A stretch of 64,000 bases of DNA from Chlorops oryzae (GCA_020466095.1 CM035806.1:118384421-118448420), one strand, 5' to 3'. Shown: positions 40,348 to 52,851, counted from the stretch's first letter. Program-made: numbers and translations. Notes: generated by a model from the letters alone, not told the origin.

Positions 40348-42690
40348 TGTTACGAATTTTGTAAAAAGAAGAACAGTTTTGGCGTAAAAGCGGACTTTGT
40401 AGTCGTGGGTTGGGATCATACGAGAAAAAAAAGGAAAGGGTTTTTGTGACGGTGGCAACGCCAAGAAAAAAGAAAGGCAGAAGTAAAAAAATCTTGAAAC
40501 GGAAAGATGGAAAAATAATTTTGGGGGTTCCACGCCGCGAAGAAAAAAAGAGCATATTAAACTTAATTAACCGAAAGTTAAATCGGAGTTAGGAAAAGCC
40601 TCCACAGACTTTAGCCTTGATCGCTGCTAAGGGTGCATGCATAAGTGCATAAAGTAGCACTATCGTTTCCAGTTCGAGTGTTGATGAAGGCAGCCACGAT
40701 CAAGGGCAAGCCGAAGTAAAAGTGTTCCTCTCTTGTACTACATACGCCACCTTCGGTGCAATTGGAGTTTAAGTAACTTTAAGGATTCCCGAAGTCGAGC
40801 ATTTTAACCCATCCTTGGGATCACACCGGAGCGCCGCAGGGAACATACGCAGGCAGCGTGGGTAGCATATGCGCGTGAATGTAACCTCAAACCAACAAAA
40901 AAGAAAAAAAAAAAAAACTGTAAGCCTCCATTTTTTTTATGTAAAGAAAAAGAAACATTAAGAAGAAGGAATAGAGAAACGGAACATTTTTGGTTGTACG
41001 AAAGAACGAGAACTTCTACCGAAGGAAATAAGTACTATCTTTGTCTTTGTTATTCAAACTAATTCACTTTAACGTCACGTTATAATGTTGTAAAGCTTGA
41101 AAAAAAAAAAAAACAAAACAAAAAAAAAAAAGAATTTATTGAATTGAGTTAAGTTTCCAAAAAGGAAAGTAATTAATTAAGTATAAATTTGTTTAAAATT
41201 AATTGAATATTAGAGTTAAATATATATAGAATCAAACAAAACGAAACAAAATGTAGAAACCGAACGAGCTCGTTTTATAGTCAAGTTCAGTATGAATATT
41301 TTTTTACTATTTTGAAATAAAACCTATACTATGAATTGTTAATTGATCCGTTTGTTTTTCCGTTCCGCGATGTGGAGTGAAAGGTGGTCAGCTGATTCTA
41401 CGTGTTTAATTTTTTTGCTCTGATGTGACGTCATGACGTTTACAGATTGCATTTTAGATTGTTTGTGGTAGTCTGCTTTGAGTAAATGAATTGGCATTGT
41501 TTTTTATACCCAGCGTAAGCGGGGTATATTAGTTTTGTGCGAATCTTGTAACAGGGAGAATTAAGCTCCGGAGATATAGACATATATATATAGAAATGAT
41601 CAGGATCAAAAACTGAATCGATTTAGACATGTCCGTCTGTCCGTCCGTCCGTCTGTCCGTCTGTCCGTCCGTCCGTGGTCGGATCTCCTCCGAAACGGCT
41701 GGACCAATCAAGTCGAAATTTTGCACACAGGTATATCGGATTTCGAGTATGATCCTAAGTAAAAATGGGAGACATCCGCCCACTGCCACGCCCACAAATG
41801 AATATAATGTGTTTTCAGTAAAATGCCTGTAACTAGCGAACCACTCCACACATTTCATTGATATTTGGTGTACTGGTAAACTACAAAAAGAGACATATCC
41901 TGGAAAAAAATTGACGCCGCCCTCCGTGAGCCACGCCCACAAATAAGCCCACAAATAAGGTCTCATCGTAACTTGTGAAGTAAAACGCGTAGAAGCTTCA
42001 AATTCGCAACATAGGTTGACCAAGGCAAATGAAAGGTGTAGGCAAAAAATTTATCTGGCCCGCCCCCTGCCACGCCCACAAATGAATATTTTTCGTAACA
42101 TGTGAAGTAAAAGGCGTAGAAGCTTTAAATTCGCAACATAGGTTGACCAAGGCCAATGAAAGGTGTAGGAACAAAAATTTATGTAGCCCGCCCACTGCCA
42201 CGCCCACAAATGGAGAATTTTCGTAACTTGTGAAGTAAAACGCGTAGAAGCTTCAAATTCGCAACATAGGTTCACCAAGGCGAATGAAAGGTGAAGGAAA
42301 AATTTTTATTTGGCCCGCCCACTGCCACGCCCACAAATGAAGATTTTTCGTAACTTCCGAAGTAAAAGGCGTAGAAGCTTCAAATTTGCAACATAGGTTC
42401 ACCAAGGCGAATGAAAGGTGTAGGCAAATAATTTATGTGGCCCTCCCACTGCCACGCCCACAAATAGAGAAGCAAAACATAGTGCGCTCATAATGTCGGG
42501 ACGCTGGGTATTTCAAAGTCGGGCTTGACCGACTTTAGCTTTCTTACTTGTTTATTATGTTACTAACGTGGAAATGAGGGCAATGTAACCCGTCACTACG
42601 CTAGCCGTGCCAGACCATCGATATGCCATTTGCCGCTTTCCATGAAGGAAACCTCCTGAAGAAAATTTTTTTTTTTAGCCACGCGTAACA
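40348..42690 (+). repeat. LTR1 of Gypsy 3, interrupted by a DINE-1-like element
   Basis: About 1295 bp without its 1048-bp insertion at 41506-42553. Compared with LTR3 it differs at scattered single bases. Confidence 0.85.
41506..42553 (+). mobile_element. DINE-1/mini-me-like element, copy 5, with known empty site
   Basis: Head ATACCCAGCGTAAGCGGGG, (GTCY)n array at 41629-41676, about four repeats of 125 bp with GCCACGCCCACAAAT, and hairpin AAAGTCGGGCTTGACCGACTTT plus tail CTTACTTGTTT. LTR3 preserves the same site without it, as a run of seven T (62798-62804). Insertion therefore occurred inside a T run with no longer duplication, which is how Helentron-type elements integrate. Confidence 0.8.
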
Positions 42691-42694
42691 TAAT

Positions 42695-42712
42695 TGGCGC
42701 CCAACGTAAATG
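42695..42712 (+). promoter_or_regulatory. Primer-binding site of Gypsy 3
   Basis: TGGCGCCCAACG starts 4 bp after LTR1. This sequence pairs with the 3' end of lysine tRNA in several retroelements. Confidence 0.7.
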
Positions 42713-43222
42713 CAATTTAGTGACAATCTAACGCCTGTCGGATAAAATTTTATTAAATGCAGCTATTGCACCTTCCTTTAAAATAATAATATCTAGAATG
42801 TTTCAACTTTTGCAAGTCTGAGTTAGACAAACCATTAGATAGTCTTCTTATTGCGGCAAAAGAAAATGGAGTATTCGCGTGCTAGTATATAAGTCCATAC
42901 AAGCAAACTGGTGAGTCTGGGGTGGAATACGACTGGAGTGTGTTCACCTTACTGCCATCAGCTGCTGAGACCTACTTATCTATGTAAAATTTAACAAAAA
43001 TGGAACTGCTAGTGATATCGAAAGGTCAAGTCTTTGTTTACTAAATCTTCGAGTTGGTATAATAAATTGCGGGCCTTAATATCAACTGGTTAAGAGTGTC
43101 TTGAATAGTCGACAATTGCTAACTCATAGCGATGTCTCGCATTCGGGCACAGATTTGGTCATACGGTAGAGGCAGATGCCTGTAGCACCACATCGCGAAC
43201 GGAAAACATAATATGAAATATA
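42713..43222 (+). other. Leader of Gypsy 3, first part
   Basis: Non-coding leader between the primer-binding site and the inserted Gypsy 2. It resumes at 53251-53470 before gag. Confidence 0.6.
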
Positions 43223-43368
43223 TACATGTAAAGAGACTATCGTTCTTTATTCGAGCTAGTGGTGAAATTATTAATAGAGGGGTGAATTTACTAAGTAGTA
43301 GAGAGAGAGGAAGTTGCACGTATAGAAAAATAATAAATGGACAGATGTTAAATAAGTTTATTGCTGTG

Positions 43369-44035
43369 TGTAAAGGATAGGGGCAATAAATGAGAGAGAC
43401 GTACCTGACTCTGTTGATAACCCTGGGGGGTGCCGGGTACGCTGCTCGATTTGTCGGTTTGCGCGACGCGGTTGATTGTTTTATATTGTAGAACGATATA
43501 TTAAATTATCCTTTTTTTTTGTGTTTTTTCTTTTTTTTTTTTTGGTTTTTTTTGTTTTGTTTGAATTCAAATTTTGATCTTATATATTTTTTTTGTCGTA
43601 GTTCACCTTGACCTTTTGTTATATTTTTTTTTTGTTCTTTTTCCTTTTTTGTAGTTCACTTAATTCTTATATATTTTTGTAATTCAATTTGCTTTATTGG
43701 TTTTTGTTTTTCACTTTGTTTGTATAGTTTTTTTTTGTTTTTCACTGATCGGGCGGATGGAGTTGCGCGCACTAGTTTCGTCACTGAGATTAGTTTTTCG
43801 AATTTTCAACTTTCGTTTTTCGTTCGACGTTCGGACTAAGAGTTTTAATAGAATTTGGGGTCGCGTGTTTCGTTGGCGCCGTCCACTAAACGAGTGCCTT
43901 TTTGTCGATCGAAAAGCAGCTTTCGCTAGAAACTCGAACTTCAAAGAGGCAAAAGGAGAGAAAAAGGAAGCGATAATAGAATTATTTCGCCGTGCTCTAA
44001 GGGCCCGGCTACGACGCGGCGGCGAAGAACGAACA
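43369..44035 (-). repeat. 3' LTR of the BEL/Pao element
   Basis: Plus-strand ends TGTAAAGG and GAACGAACA. It contains a long T-rich block (43510-43735) shared with the other LTR. The deleted pol frame runs on into it. Confidence 0.8.
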
Positions 44036-44249
44036 TACTGCCCGCCTTGCGCTACGCAACCATATTTTTTCTCCCTTATCTTTCCCTCTGCCGCAGAAAT
44101 TCGTAGAATTCGCGCAGGGTTTCTCTCACTTGGTCGGCGCCGGTTGGAGCTGGAGCGGCGATGTTGTCGCTCCCGGGATTGGAGGCGTCCGATCCCGATA
44201 GATGATTGATCGAGGCGGCGTTTTCCTGGATCCCATTGCCGAAATCGGC

Positions 44250-45882
44250 GACACCGACCCAGCCTGTGCACTTGGGCGCGCACCACGTAGACCGACGATC
44301 TTTCCATGCTACGAGTCTTTGTAGATGTACTTTCCGGCTGCATTACGGCATGGTGAGGGTGATGGAACGAAAAGAAATGATTTTCTCGTATAATTGCAAA
44401 ATCAGGGCGTGGCCCCATATGATCGGAGGCGATGTATTCAGACAGAACAGAACTATAGGCGTGGCGCATAAATGGCTGCTTTGCGAGCCTTGTCTCCAGG
44501 CTCCTATACTGCATCAGCGCTCCAAATCGTGACGAGCCCAAGCGAAGAGCGGCTCTGAAAAATTTATCCTTAAATGGTAGGTGCACGACGTATCTACCAT
44601 CCGAATTTCTAATAGTGGTTCGGGAATAAACTTCTTCAGTGTATGTGGCCTCTGGAAGAGGAGGAGGGGAGGTCGTAATTTCTTCCTGCTCCCGTAATGA
44701 TTTGAGCGACTCGTGGAGTGACTCTTGGGGGTCTCCGGAGGAGACCTGCGTCGTAAACGCGCCGGTGCTTTCGCTGGCGATGGGCCCACTCAAATACCAA
44801 CCGAAGACGGAATTTTGGGCAATTAGGCTTCCTCCGACATTCATTTTGACGCCCGGCCGCAGTAGTTTTGGCATGATATCAGACCCGATGACCATATCGA
44901 TGCGGGCTGGATTCATGAAACGGGGATAAGCGAGCTCCAACGATGAGATCTCGTGGGGATCCAAATTGAAGACCCTTTTGGCTGGAAGCCAATTGGTCAA
45001 TTTCGGCAACACCACGGCGTCGATTTCCTCCTCGAACGAAGAACGAGGCGATGCGAGCGTGATGATGCATTCCTTTTTCGCGATGTGGGTGCATTGGCCA
45101 CCCATGCCAGATACGTTGCAGATTTTGTGGATCGGTGGCAAATTCAACGACAGCTGCATTCGTTCGGTCAAAAATGTCCTCTGCGAACCTTGATCTAAAA
45201 GCGCCCGGACAACGAATCGTTCTCCATTATGTAAAATTTGTGCGAAGGCCGTTGGCAAAAGCACCTGTGTTAGGCCGATGGAGACGTGCGTGTGTGCCTG
45301 TGACGTGGAGGGGATGCTCACGGAGCTCGAAGCCTCTGGTGGCGCATGAAAATGCGGCGGTTGGCTCGTCGGAGACGGGCCCATCTCTGGAGGAGATGTC
45401 AAAGAGGGGTTAGAAACTTTCGTGTCCGGTGTTGCAGCCGCGCTCGTAAAAGGCAACAAAGTGTGATGTCGTTGTTGGCACTTCGTACAGTTAAAGTTGG
45501 TAGAACATTTTGATTCTTGATCACAAAGAGCGAGACAGTTGGGGCAACGCTGGGGTTGTACTTTGATAAAATTATTAGATGGAGGCGCCGGAGAGAACTG
45601 TGGAGGCTCGTGTGTGCTGGAGAGCGGTGGACGATTTCGAACGTGGATCTTTAGCATGTCCCTAAGTCGTGCTCGAGCTATTATTTTGAGATCACGACAT
45701 TCGTTGTAGGTCACCTGAGCGCGCGCAGTAGCCTCGGCAGACCATTCCTCATGGAAGCGAGCAGCGCTGTAAGCGTTATGAACGCTTTCCCAATAAGAAA
45801 CAAGGGGGCTGCGCCCCCCTGCTCGCGTCGCTTCGCTCCGCTTCGCACTCCCCCCTTTCTTTAAGTATTTTTTATAGTGCAC
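44250..45882 (-). pseudogene. BEL/Pao Gag-Pol remnant (zinc knuckle, protease, start of RT)
   Basis: One minus-strand frame from 45882 holds a gag C-terminus with CPNCLALCDQESKCSTNFNC-type cysteines, then a BEL/Pao aspartic protease with ALLDQGSQRTFLTE (about 45190), then the region with GSDIMPKLL and VFGWYLSGPI. It then reaches the beginning of reverse transcriptase at HHAVMQPESTSTK (about 44340). There it jumps into unrelated Arg-rich reading and runs through the LTR to 43711 (723 residues in all). The RT catalytic motif, RNase H and integrase are absent, so a large deletion joined early RT to the 3' end. The upstream gag is not clearly recognisable. Confidence 0.75.
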
Positions 45883-45934
45883 CCACGATAGTTTTACGTT
45901 TCTTCATCAATGAAGAGCTAAATATTGCGATTAA

Positions 45935-46062
45935 AATGAGTCTCGATTTATCGATTTTTGAGTTATCGATTTATCGATTTTTGTGTTATCGATTTATCAT
46001 TGTTTGAGTTATCGGTAGTTATCGATTTATCGATTTTTGAGCTATCGATTTTCTATGACGTC
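45935..46062. repeat. Cluster of TTATCGATTT words
   Basis: About nine copies of ATCGAT or TATCGAT lie in 130 bp upstream of the BEL reading frame, in units like TTATCGATTTATCGATTTTTG. TATCGATA is the binding word of the Drosophila factor DREF, so the array could be regulatory, but it could equally be a decayed minisatellite. Confidence 0.45.
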
Positions 46063-47580
46063 ATCAAAAAGTCGGAAAAAAAGGGGGTAGACAATATGCT
46101 CATTTTAATCGCAAATAATGTCTTCGTCTTCAACTTCTATGAGTGATTGCGTTTGTTTCAAGGGATCGGAGTGTATAACCATGTCGCAGAAGCTCTTAAG
46201 TTGCTCCACGGCATCATTAAATTGAAAGTCGAAGGACATGTTGATAGCTTTGATGAAATGGTATCGCAAATCAGGTGCAGCGCTTCCGGAATATAGATGA
46301 AAAATGTCGAATAATATCTCAGCACAATTATCGAATATAGTCGCCCACGCGTAAATTTAATTTCATTAAATGCAGAAATTTTCGATGACAACACAAAATT
46401 AAATAGTGGCACAACCGTAGTCAGGTGCGGAAAAAACCGGTCGTAGGGTAAAACGAGGCTTGACGTCGGATGAGCGCCGCAAAATCAGACGCAATCAAAC
46501 GTAGGTATTGCTGCCTTGGTAGCGAATCGTTATTAATTCCTGTACTGCAATATAAATGTATGTTGAGGAGGAAAATCGTAGCAATATAGTGGGACCGATG
46601 CCGACGGTAGCGCACTTCCAGTTCCAGCCTTTTATTTTCGCAACACCCCCACAAGATTCTTGCAACCCCAGATTCAATATTAAAAAATCCAAACGAGTTA
46701 ATAAATTTTATTAAAATCGAATTCCAATTTTTCAAAATATTAGTAAAGTCAGCAATTCCAATTTGAGAAATTGCAATACGCCAAGAGACAAATTCAAATG
46801 ATTTTTTTCTAATGTTTGCCCACTGTCGCAGAATTTCATGCACGCTGTCTAAGCCAATTTCTCATACGCACGGGCAGAGCACAGACTGCGCGTAAGCAGC
46901 GCACAAGCAGCAGAGGAAAGGTGAGACTTTCAATAGCGATCGACAGAACGACCGAACGACCGAGCTTCAAAGCGACGCTTTCAGTTGCCTTGTCACTGCG
47001 GCGAAAAGCGTAAAAAACGAGAGCTTGTGCGTGTGTGTGGTTGCAGGCGAACCGCGATTCCAATAGCTATGGCAAGTTCGGCCGCACAAATTCCACTCGA
47101 TCACGTTTGATGTTCGATGCGACACACCGCGTGGCAACTGACCAGCCCAACAATTGTCCCGTACGAAGATTGAATAGAAGTACAGGCGCTATTTCAAAGC
47201 AAAGCAATGAAACAAAAAAAGGAAAAACAACCGCAAGGCCTTGATACTGGTTGTGTTCGTTCGCAAAAAAGGGAACGAGAAAATTTAACGCTGCTGGCAG
47301 ACCCGTTATATGGCTATTGGTCTGCTATATTCGTTGTGCACAAAAACCACCACCAAAGGCGACACGGGTGTGCGAGCGAGATAGGTGACACGAATATGAA
47401 GAGAAAGGATGAGTCGAAACGGTGATGTGTGTCACGTGCCTGGATCGTGCTGCCCTTGACTTCTCTGAAGGGCAAATAGCGGTAACGGGTGACACACACG
47501 TGGCCTACTTTCTCGATCTTTCCTTGCAAGGATTGGTCCTCCAGAACCTGTTTCCAGGCTCCTGGCACGGGATCGCCAAA
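46063..47580 (-). other. BEL/Pao leader and decayed gag region
   Basis: Between the 5' LTR and the recognisable frame the minus strand has only interrupted frames (for example 46843-46421 and 46412-46158). A primer-binding candidate TGGCGATCCCGTGCC immediately precedes 47581 on the minus strand. A hydrophilic stretch with FNDAVEQLKSFCDM (about 46170-46240) may be gag, but I cannot assign it. Confidence 0.4.
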
Positions 47581-48248
47581 TGTAAAGGATAGGGGCAATA
47601 AATGAGAGAGACGTACCTGACTCTGTTGATAACCCTGGGGAGTGCCGGGTACGCTGCTCGATTTGTCGGTTTGCGCGACGCGGTTGATTGTTTTATATTG
47701 TAGAACGATATATTAAATTATCCTTTTTTTTTTGTGTTTTTTCTTTTTTTTTTTTTGGTTTTTTTTGTTTTGTTTGAATTCAAATTTTGATCTTATATAT
47801 TTTTTTTGTCGTAGTTCACCTTGACCTTTTGTTATATTTTTTTTTTTGTTCTTTTTCCTTTTTTGTAGTTCACTTAATTCTTATATATTTTTGTAATTCA
47901 ATTTGCTTTATAGGTTTTTGTTTTTCACTTTGTTTGTATAGTTTTTTTTTGTTTTTCACTGATCGGGCGGATGGAGTTGCGCGCACTAGTTTCGTCACTG
48001 AGATTAGTTTTTCGAATTTTCAACTTTTGTTTTTCGTTCGACGTTCGGACTAAGAGTTTTAATAGAATTTGGGGTCGCGTGTTTCGTTGGCGCCGTCCAC
48101 TAAACGAGTGCCTTTTTGTCGATCGAAAAGCAGCTTTCGCTCGAACTCGAACTTCAAAGAGGCAAAAGGAGAGAAAAAGGAAGCGATAATAGAATTATTT
48201 CGCCGTGCTCTAAGGGCCCGGCTACGACGCGGCGGCGAAGAACGAACA
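47581..48248 (-). repeat. 5' LTR of the BEL/Pao element
   Basis: 668 bp. About six visible differences from the copy at 43369-44035, plus length changes in T runs. Confidence 0.85.
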
Positions 48249-48532
48249 CTGTGAATTTAGTTTACTTTGAATTAAGTTTTGAATTGAATAATTGAAGTGT
48301 TAAAGTTGATTAATTGAGGAATAGACTTTAATTGTCGTTTCTTTATTTACAGGTAAACGTGTAAACAATGTTAAAGCCCTATTATTTGGAAAAAAGAATT
48401 TAAACTTTATTTACAGAAGCAACACACTGGAGTTTTATTTCAACAACTTCACACAACAATCTTATAAAACGACAATTTTTGTAGCTTTTGGCTTTTTGAA
48501 GACTCTGGAGAAGTTTCGTCAATCTGAAGGAA

Positions 48533-49630
48533 ATGGAAAAGCTAAAGTTGGAGTTTGTTATGAAATCGAAAGAAGGCGATGATAAGACAAACGTGTTATG
48601 CATAACCTCAATTACGACGATGGGAGGCGAGACTTTTGAAGTACCGAAAGAATTGCAAGACGTTAGTTTACATTCAGAATTCAAAAAGACGGATACTTTT
48701 AAGCAGGTGAAAGCTTCGGTGGTTAAGAGACATCAAAAACGGAATATTTGGATTGTGCTGGATGATACCTTGAAAAATACTTATTTTGATGACGGTGGAA
48801 ATGTTCAATTCTCGAATTACTTTTTGGAGGAAAGATTTGAAGAAACACTACCGAGGGCGGAAAATATGTCAAGTGACCAACTAAGAGAACTCTGGAATAT
48901 TCGTTCGGAAAGGATCCCAAAGAAAAACCTTAGTAAGATAGCGGAAAAATTTCTTTTAGAAAATTTCTCAAACAAAGAAAGTAATATTAATCAATGGATG
49001 GAACTATTTGAGAGCGAGTGTGGACGTCTGGATTTACAAGAAGATAATGAAAAGATTGAAAATCTTAGACTGTTTTTGGAAGGCTCCTGTATAGATTGGT
49101 ACAGATCAGTGCTAATAAGGCTAACAATCAACTCAGAGTGGACAGAATGGAAAGAGGACTTTTTCAAAACATTTGAAGACAAAGGATGGGCACAGGATAA
49201 ATATGCAATCAATTTCAAATACTTGAGTGGACCACTGTTGGATTATGCACTAAAAAAGGAGAAATTATTGTTAGGAATGGATAAAACTATTAGCTCAGGC
49301 ATCAGGATAAAACTAATTACAGCGGGGTTGCCAGACTATATAACAGACCGAATAAATAAGCAAGAAATCAAAGAAACAAACGACCTTTTTAATGTGATTA
49401 AAAGTTTGGAACATGTGGTTAAGGTCAATAAGAGCTCCACCGACAATAAGAGAAGTTCACCAGAAATAAAAAAAACTGGAAGAAACACAAAACCTGGGGA
49501 TAAACCCACATCGGAGGAGAAAACACCGTGCAATATATGTAAAAAGAAAAGAAATAAAAATCTTTTTCATTCTGAGGCTGCATGCTGGTTTAAAACAGAT
49601 GAAACCGCAAGGAAAACCAAAATCAGATAA
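48533..49630 (+). CDS. gag: Gypsy 2 Gag protein
   Basis: 365 residues. The N-terminal 120 residues are acidic/basic mixed, and the middle resembles a retrotransposon capsid (INQWMELFESECGRLD, then EGSCIDWYRSVL). The basic C-terminus carries one Cys/His cluster, CNICKKKRNKNLFHSEAAC, which is spaced CX2C..HX4C and so is longer than a normal zinc knuckle. It ends at 49630, and the pol frame opens near 49693 in another frame. Confidence 0.75.
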   Translation: MEKLKLEFVMKSKEGDDKTNVLCITSITTMGGETFEVPKELQDVSLHSEFKKTDTFKQVKASVVKRHQKRNIWIVLDDTLKNTYFDDGGNVQFSNYFLEERFEETLPRAENMSSDQLRELWNIRSERIPKKNLSKIAEKFLLENFSNKESNINQWMELFESECGRLDLQEDNEKIENLRLFLEGSCIDWYRSVLIRLTINSEWTEWKEDFFKTFEDKGWAQDKYAINFKYLSGPLLDYALKKEKLLLGMDKTISSGIRIKLITAGLPDYITDRINKQEIKETNDLFNVIKSLEHVVKVNKSSTDNKRSSPEIKKTGRNTKPGDKPTSEEKTPCNICKKKRNKNLFHSEAACWFKTDETARKTKIR

Positions 49631-49692
49631 TAAATGTTAACAATTCATTTATTGAAACTGAACTAAAAGACGCAGAGATAAAAAACTAATAA

Positions 49693-52600
49693 TCACACCG
49701 CTAATTAAAGTCAAGCTCTTTTTAGAGGATAAACTAGAAATATGCGGAATATATGATTCAGGTTCAAATGTTTCATTAATAAATTCGAAATTATTGAAAA
49801 TAAAGAATGAACTAAACAACACAAATAACGCAAACCTAGTAACATTAAGTGGTGTGAGAAAAACAAATAGCTTGACAAACTTAAAGATAAAAATTTTTGA
49901 AATTGTAGAGAATGTAGATGTATACATAATTGATGAAAAAAATTTTCAACATGATTTCCTAATAGGCCTAGATATGATACAGCAATTTAGGCTTAATCAA
50001 AACGAAGATCTGAAAATAACACAAGCTATCTATGGATATGAGGACAAAGAATCCCATCGGATACAAAAAACGAAAAACAATAAAGAAGAAGAATTTTCTT
50101 ATAACAAAATGAGCAGTAAACCGACAGAAATGGTTTTTGAAAATGGATTTCCTACAACATATAGAATAAACTTCAATGAGCACGTCGAAGAAAAAGACTT
50201 TCAGATAACAATAAATAATTTAAACAACACGCAACAACTACAACTAAAAAAATTAATAGAGAAATACAATACCAGTTTTGCGAAAGATAAATATGATATA
50301 GGTACAGTGAAAGGTTACGAAGCAAGAATAGATCTTATTCGAGATGAATATTGCAGCAAAAGACCATACAGATGCACTATTCAAGACAAAAAGGAAATAG
50401 AAGATCAAGTCTCTAAATTATTACAAAAAGGACTCATAGAAGAGTCGTACAGCCCATTTGCGGCTCCGGTCACTCTAGCTTACAAGAAAGATGAAAATAA
50501 GAAATCCAGACTTTGCATCGATTTTAGAGATCTAAATAAAATAGTGGTACCACAAGCTCAGCCATTCCCACTAATTGATGAATTGTTAGTTAAAACCAGA
50601 AATTTTGAATATTATTCAACGCTGGACATTAACTCTGCATTCTGGTCAATCCCTTTAAGAATCGAAGACAGAAGAAAAACGGGGTTTGTGACACAAGAGG
50701 GACATTTCCAGTGGACTTGTTTACCATTCGGCCTTAAAACATCACCAGCGATATTCCAACGAATTTTAAGCAACATATTAAGAAAATATAAACTTACCGA
50801 TTTCGCCGTTAATTACATCGATGATGTTTTAATATTTTCTTAGTCCTTCGACGAACACTTAAATCATCTAGAACAGCTATTAGAAGCAATAAAGGAAGAA
50901 GGGTTCCGGCTAAAGTTTAAAAAATGCAATTTAGCGTCAAACAAGACAAAATATCTAGGACACATTATAGAAAATAACTCAGTCAGACCATTAAAGGATA
51001 ATCTAATCGAAATAAAAAACTTTCCTGTTCCAAAAAATCAAAAGAATATACGACAGTTCCTTGGGAAAATAAGTTTCTACCATGAATACATACAAAGAAG
51101 TGCGATAATCCTAGATCCATTACATAACCTCCTAAGGAAAAACCAAAAATTTATTTGGTCAGCAGATTGTGAGAAGGCATTTGCAAAAATAAAAGATATT
51201 TTATGCTCACAGCCAGTTCTAGAAATTTTTGATAAAGATCTACCAATCAATATATACACAGATGCATCGATGGAGAGAATTGGAGCGATTTTGAAACAAA
51301 CACAACGTAATGGAACAGAAAAGCCAGTGGCTTACTTCTCAAAAAAATTGAGAGACGCTCAAAAGCAGAAAAAAGCCATTTATCTAGAATGTCTGGCTAT
51401 AAAAGAGGCAGTAAAGTACTGGCAATACTGGTTAATAGGCAGATTTTTTTACGGTATATTCAGACCACAAACCCCTTGAAAATATGAATCTGAAATCTAG
51501 AACTGACGAGGAGTTGGGAGATTTAACTTACTATCTGTCACAGTATAATTTCGAAATAAAATATGCACCTGGGAAAACAAACATTGAAGCAGATTGCCTG
51601 AGAAGAAACCCGGTATTAGAAGCGATCGATGATAAGGAGGAACTGTTACAAGTAGTGAACTTAATCACTTTGAGTGACATTGTAACAGATCAAAAGCGAA
51701 ACAAACACGTACAAGAAAACAAAGATAAACTGACAAAAAGAAAAAATGTGTACTTCAAAAAGGCCAAAGAAAAAGAAAAAATTGTTTTAAGTGAAGAATT
51801 TAGTATTAACCTTATAAACGAGATTCATAAAACGTTCGGCCACATCGGTCTTACACAAATGAAAAAACTTGTCAGTACAGTATACACAGCGAAAAATTTA
51901 ATAAAAAATATCAGACATATCTGTAACTACTGTGAAATATGCATTAAGAATAAGTCCAGAGGTCAAACAAAATTTGGCCTTATGTCTCATCTGGGTCCAG
52001 CCACTAAGCCATTTGAAATAGTCTCCATCGATACAATTCGAGGTTATGGAGGTTCAAGGTCAACAAAAAGATATATGCATCTTATGGTTGATCATTTTAC
52101 AAGGTACGCATTTATTGTAACATCTAAGACCCAAAATGCAGATGACTTCATAAAACTACTTAGCAAAGTATCAGAAAAGGAGGACATTGGTATGTTGCTG
52201 ACAGACCAATATCCGGGGATAAACTCAAAACAGTTTAAGGAATTCGTAGACAAACAAGGATTAACTATGATTTTTACAGCAGTAAATGATCCTTTCTCTA
52301 ACGGATTGAACGAAAGGTTGAACCAAACGCTCGTGAACAAAATCAGATGCAAAATAAACGAAAAAAATAGGAACGCAGCTTGGACGACAGTAGCACAAGA
52401 ATGCGTAACTAGATATAACGAGACGCCACATTCAGTGACTGGTTTTTCACCGAAATATCTATTGTTTGGCATAGATACAGCGATTCTACCAAATGAACTT
52501 AAACAAGCAATAACTGCAGACAATTGGATGAAAGACAAAGAAACAGCACTGCAAAGAACGCTTAAATCTCACAATTACAATAAGAAATTATTTGACAAAA

Positions 52601-52851
52601 GTAGAAAATACTACGAATTCAAGTTGGGGAACTGTGTCTTTGTCGAAAATGGAAACAAATTAAACAGGAGAAAGTTGGATGAGTTAAAAATTGGACCATA
52701 TGAAATAACGAAAAAAATATCGAACTCGATATATGAATTAAACACAGGTCATAAGAAGTGCGAATCCAATCTATTTCACATAACAAAACTCAGCCCGATT
52801 ATGAACATCGAAGAAATGAATACGGAGAAGAAGACCGATGACATTTTATAG
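49693..52851 (+). pseudogene. pol: Gypsy 2 Pol polyprotein, broken by a stop and a frameshift
   Basis: Protease (YDSGSNVSLIN near 49755), reverse transcriptase (YIDD near 50815), RNase H and integrase (H..H..CNYCEIC near 51830-51950; Asp in SIDTI, Asp in TDQYPG, Glu in LNERLNQ) are in order. Two lesions are visible: an in-frame TAG at 50841-50843 just after YIDD, and a shift in a T run at 51444-51450 inside RNase H. The integrase part (51484-52851) is open to the stop. The protein cannot be made intact from this copy. Confidence 0.85.

Larger units (their letters stand above)
43369..48248 (-). mobile_element. BEL/Pao LTR retrotransposon, internally deleted, nested in the LTR of Gypsy 2
   Basis: LTRs at 47581-48248 (5' in element orientation) and 43369-44035 (3') are 668 and 667 bp with a handful of differences. 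CTGTG is duplicated at 43364-43368 and 48249-48253, the 5-bp length usual for BEL/Pao. The internal region is only 3.5 kb, and most of RT, RNase H and integrase is missing. The element is in reverse orientation to its host. Confidence 0.85.

Noticed and set aside
40410..40592. Short basic Lys-rich frame in LTR1, repeated at 58238 and 61711
   Set aside because: It occurs only as part of the Gypsy 3 LTR, so the three-fold conservation reflects LTR copying and not coding selection.
43697..44209. 170-residue plus-strand frame (also near 47971)
   Set aside because: It is within the BEL/Pao LTR and opposite the pol remnant; no recognisable features.
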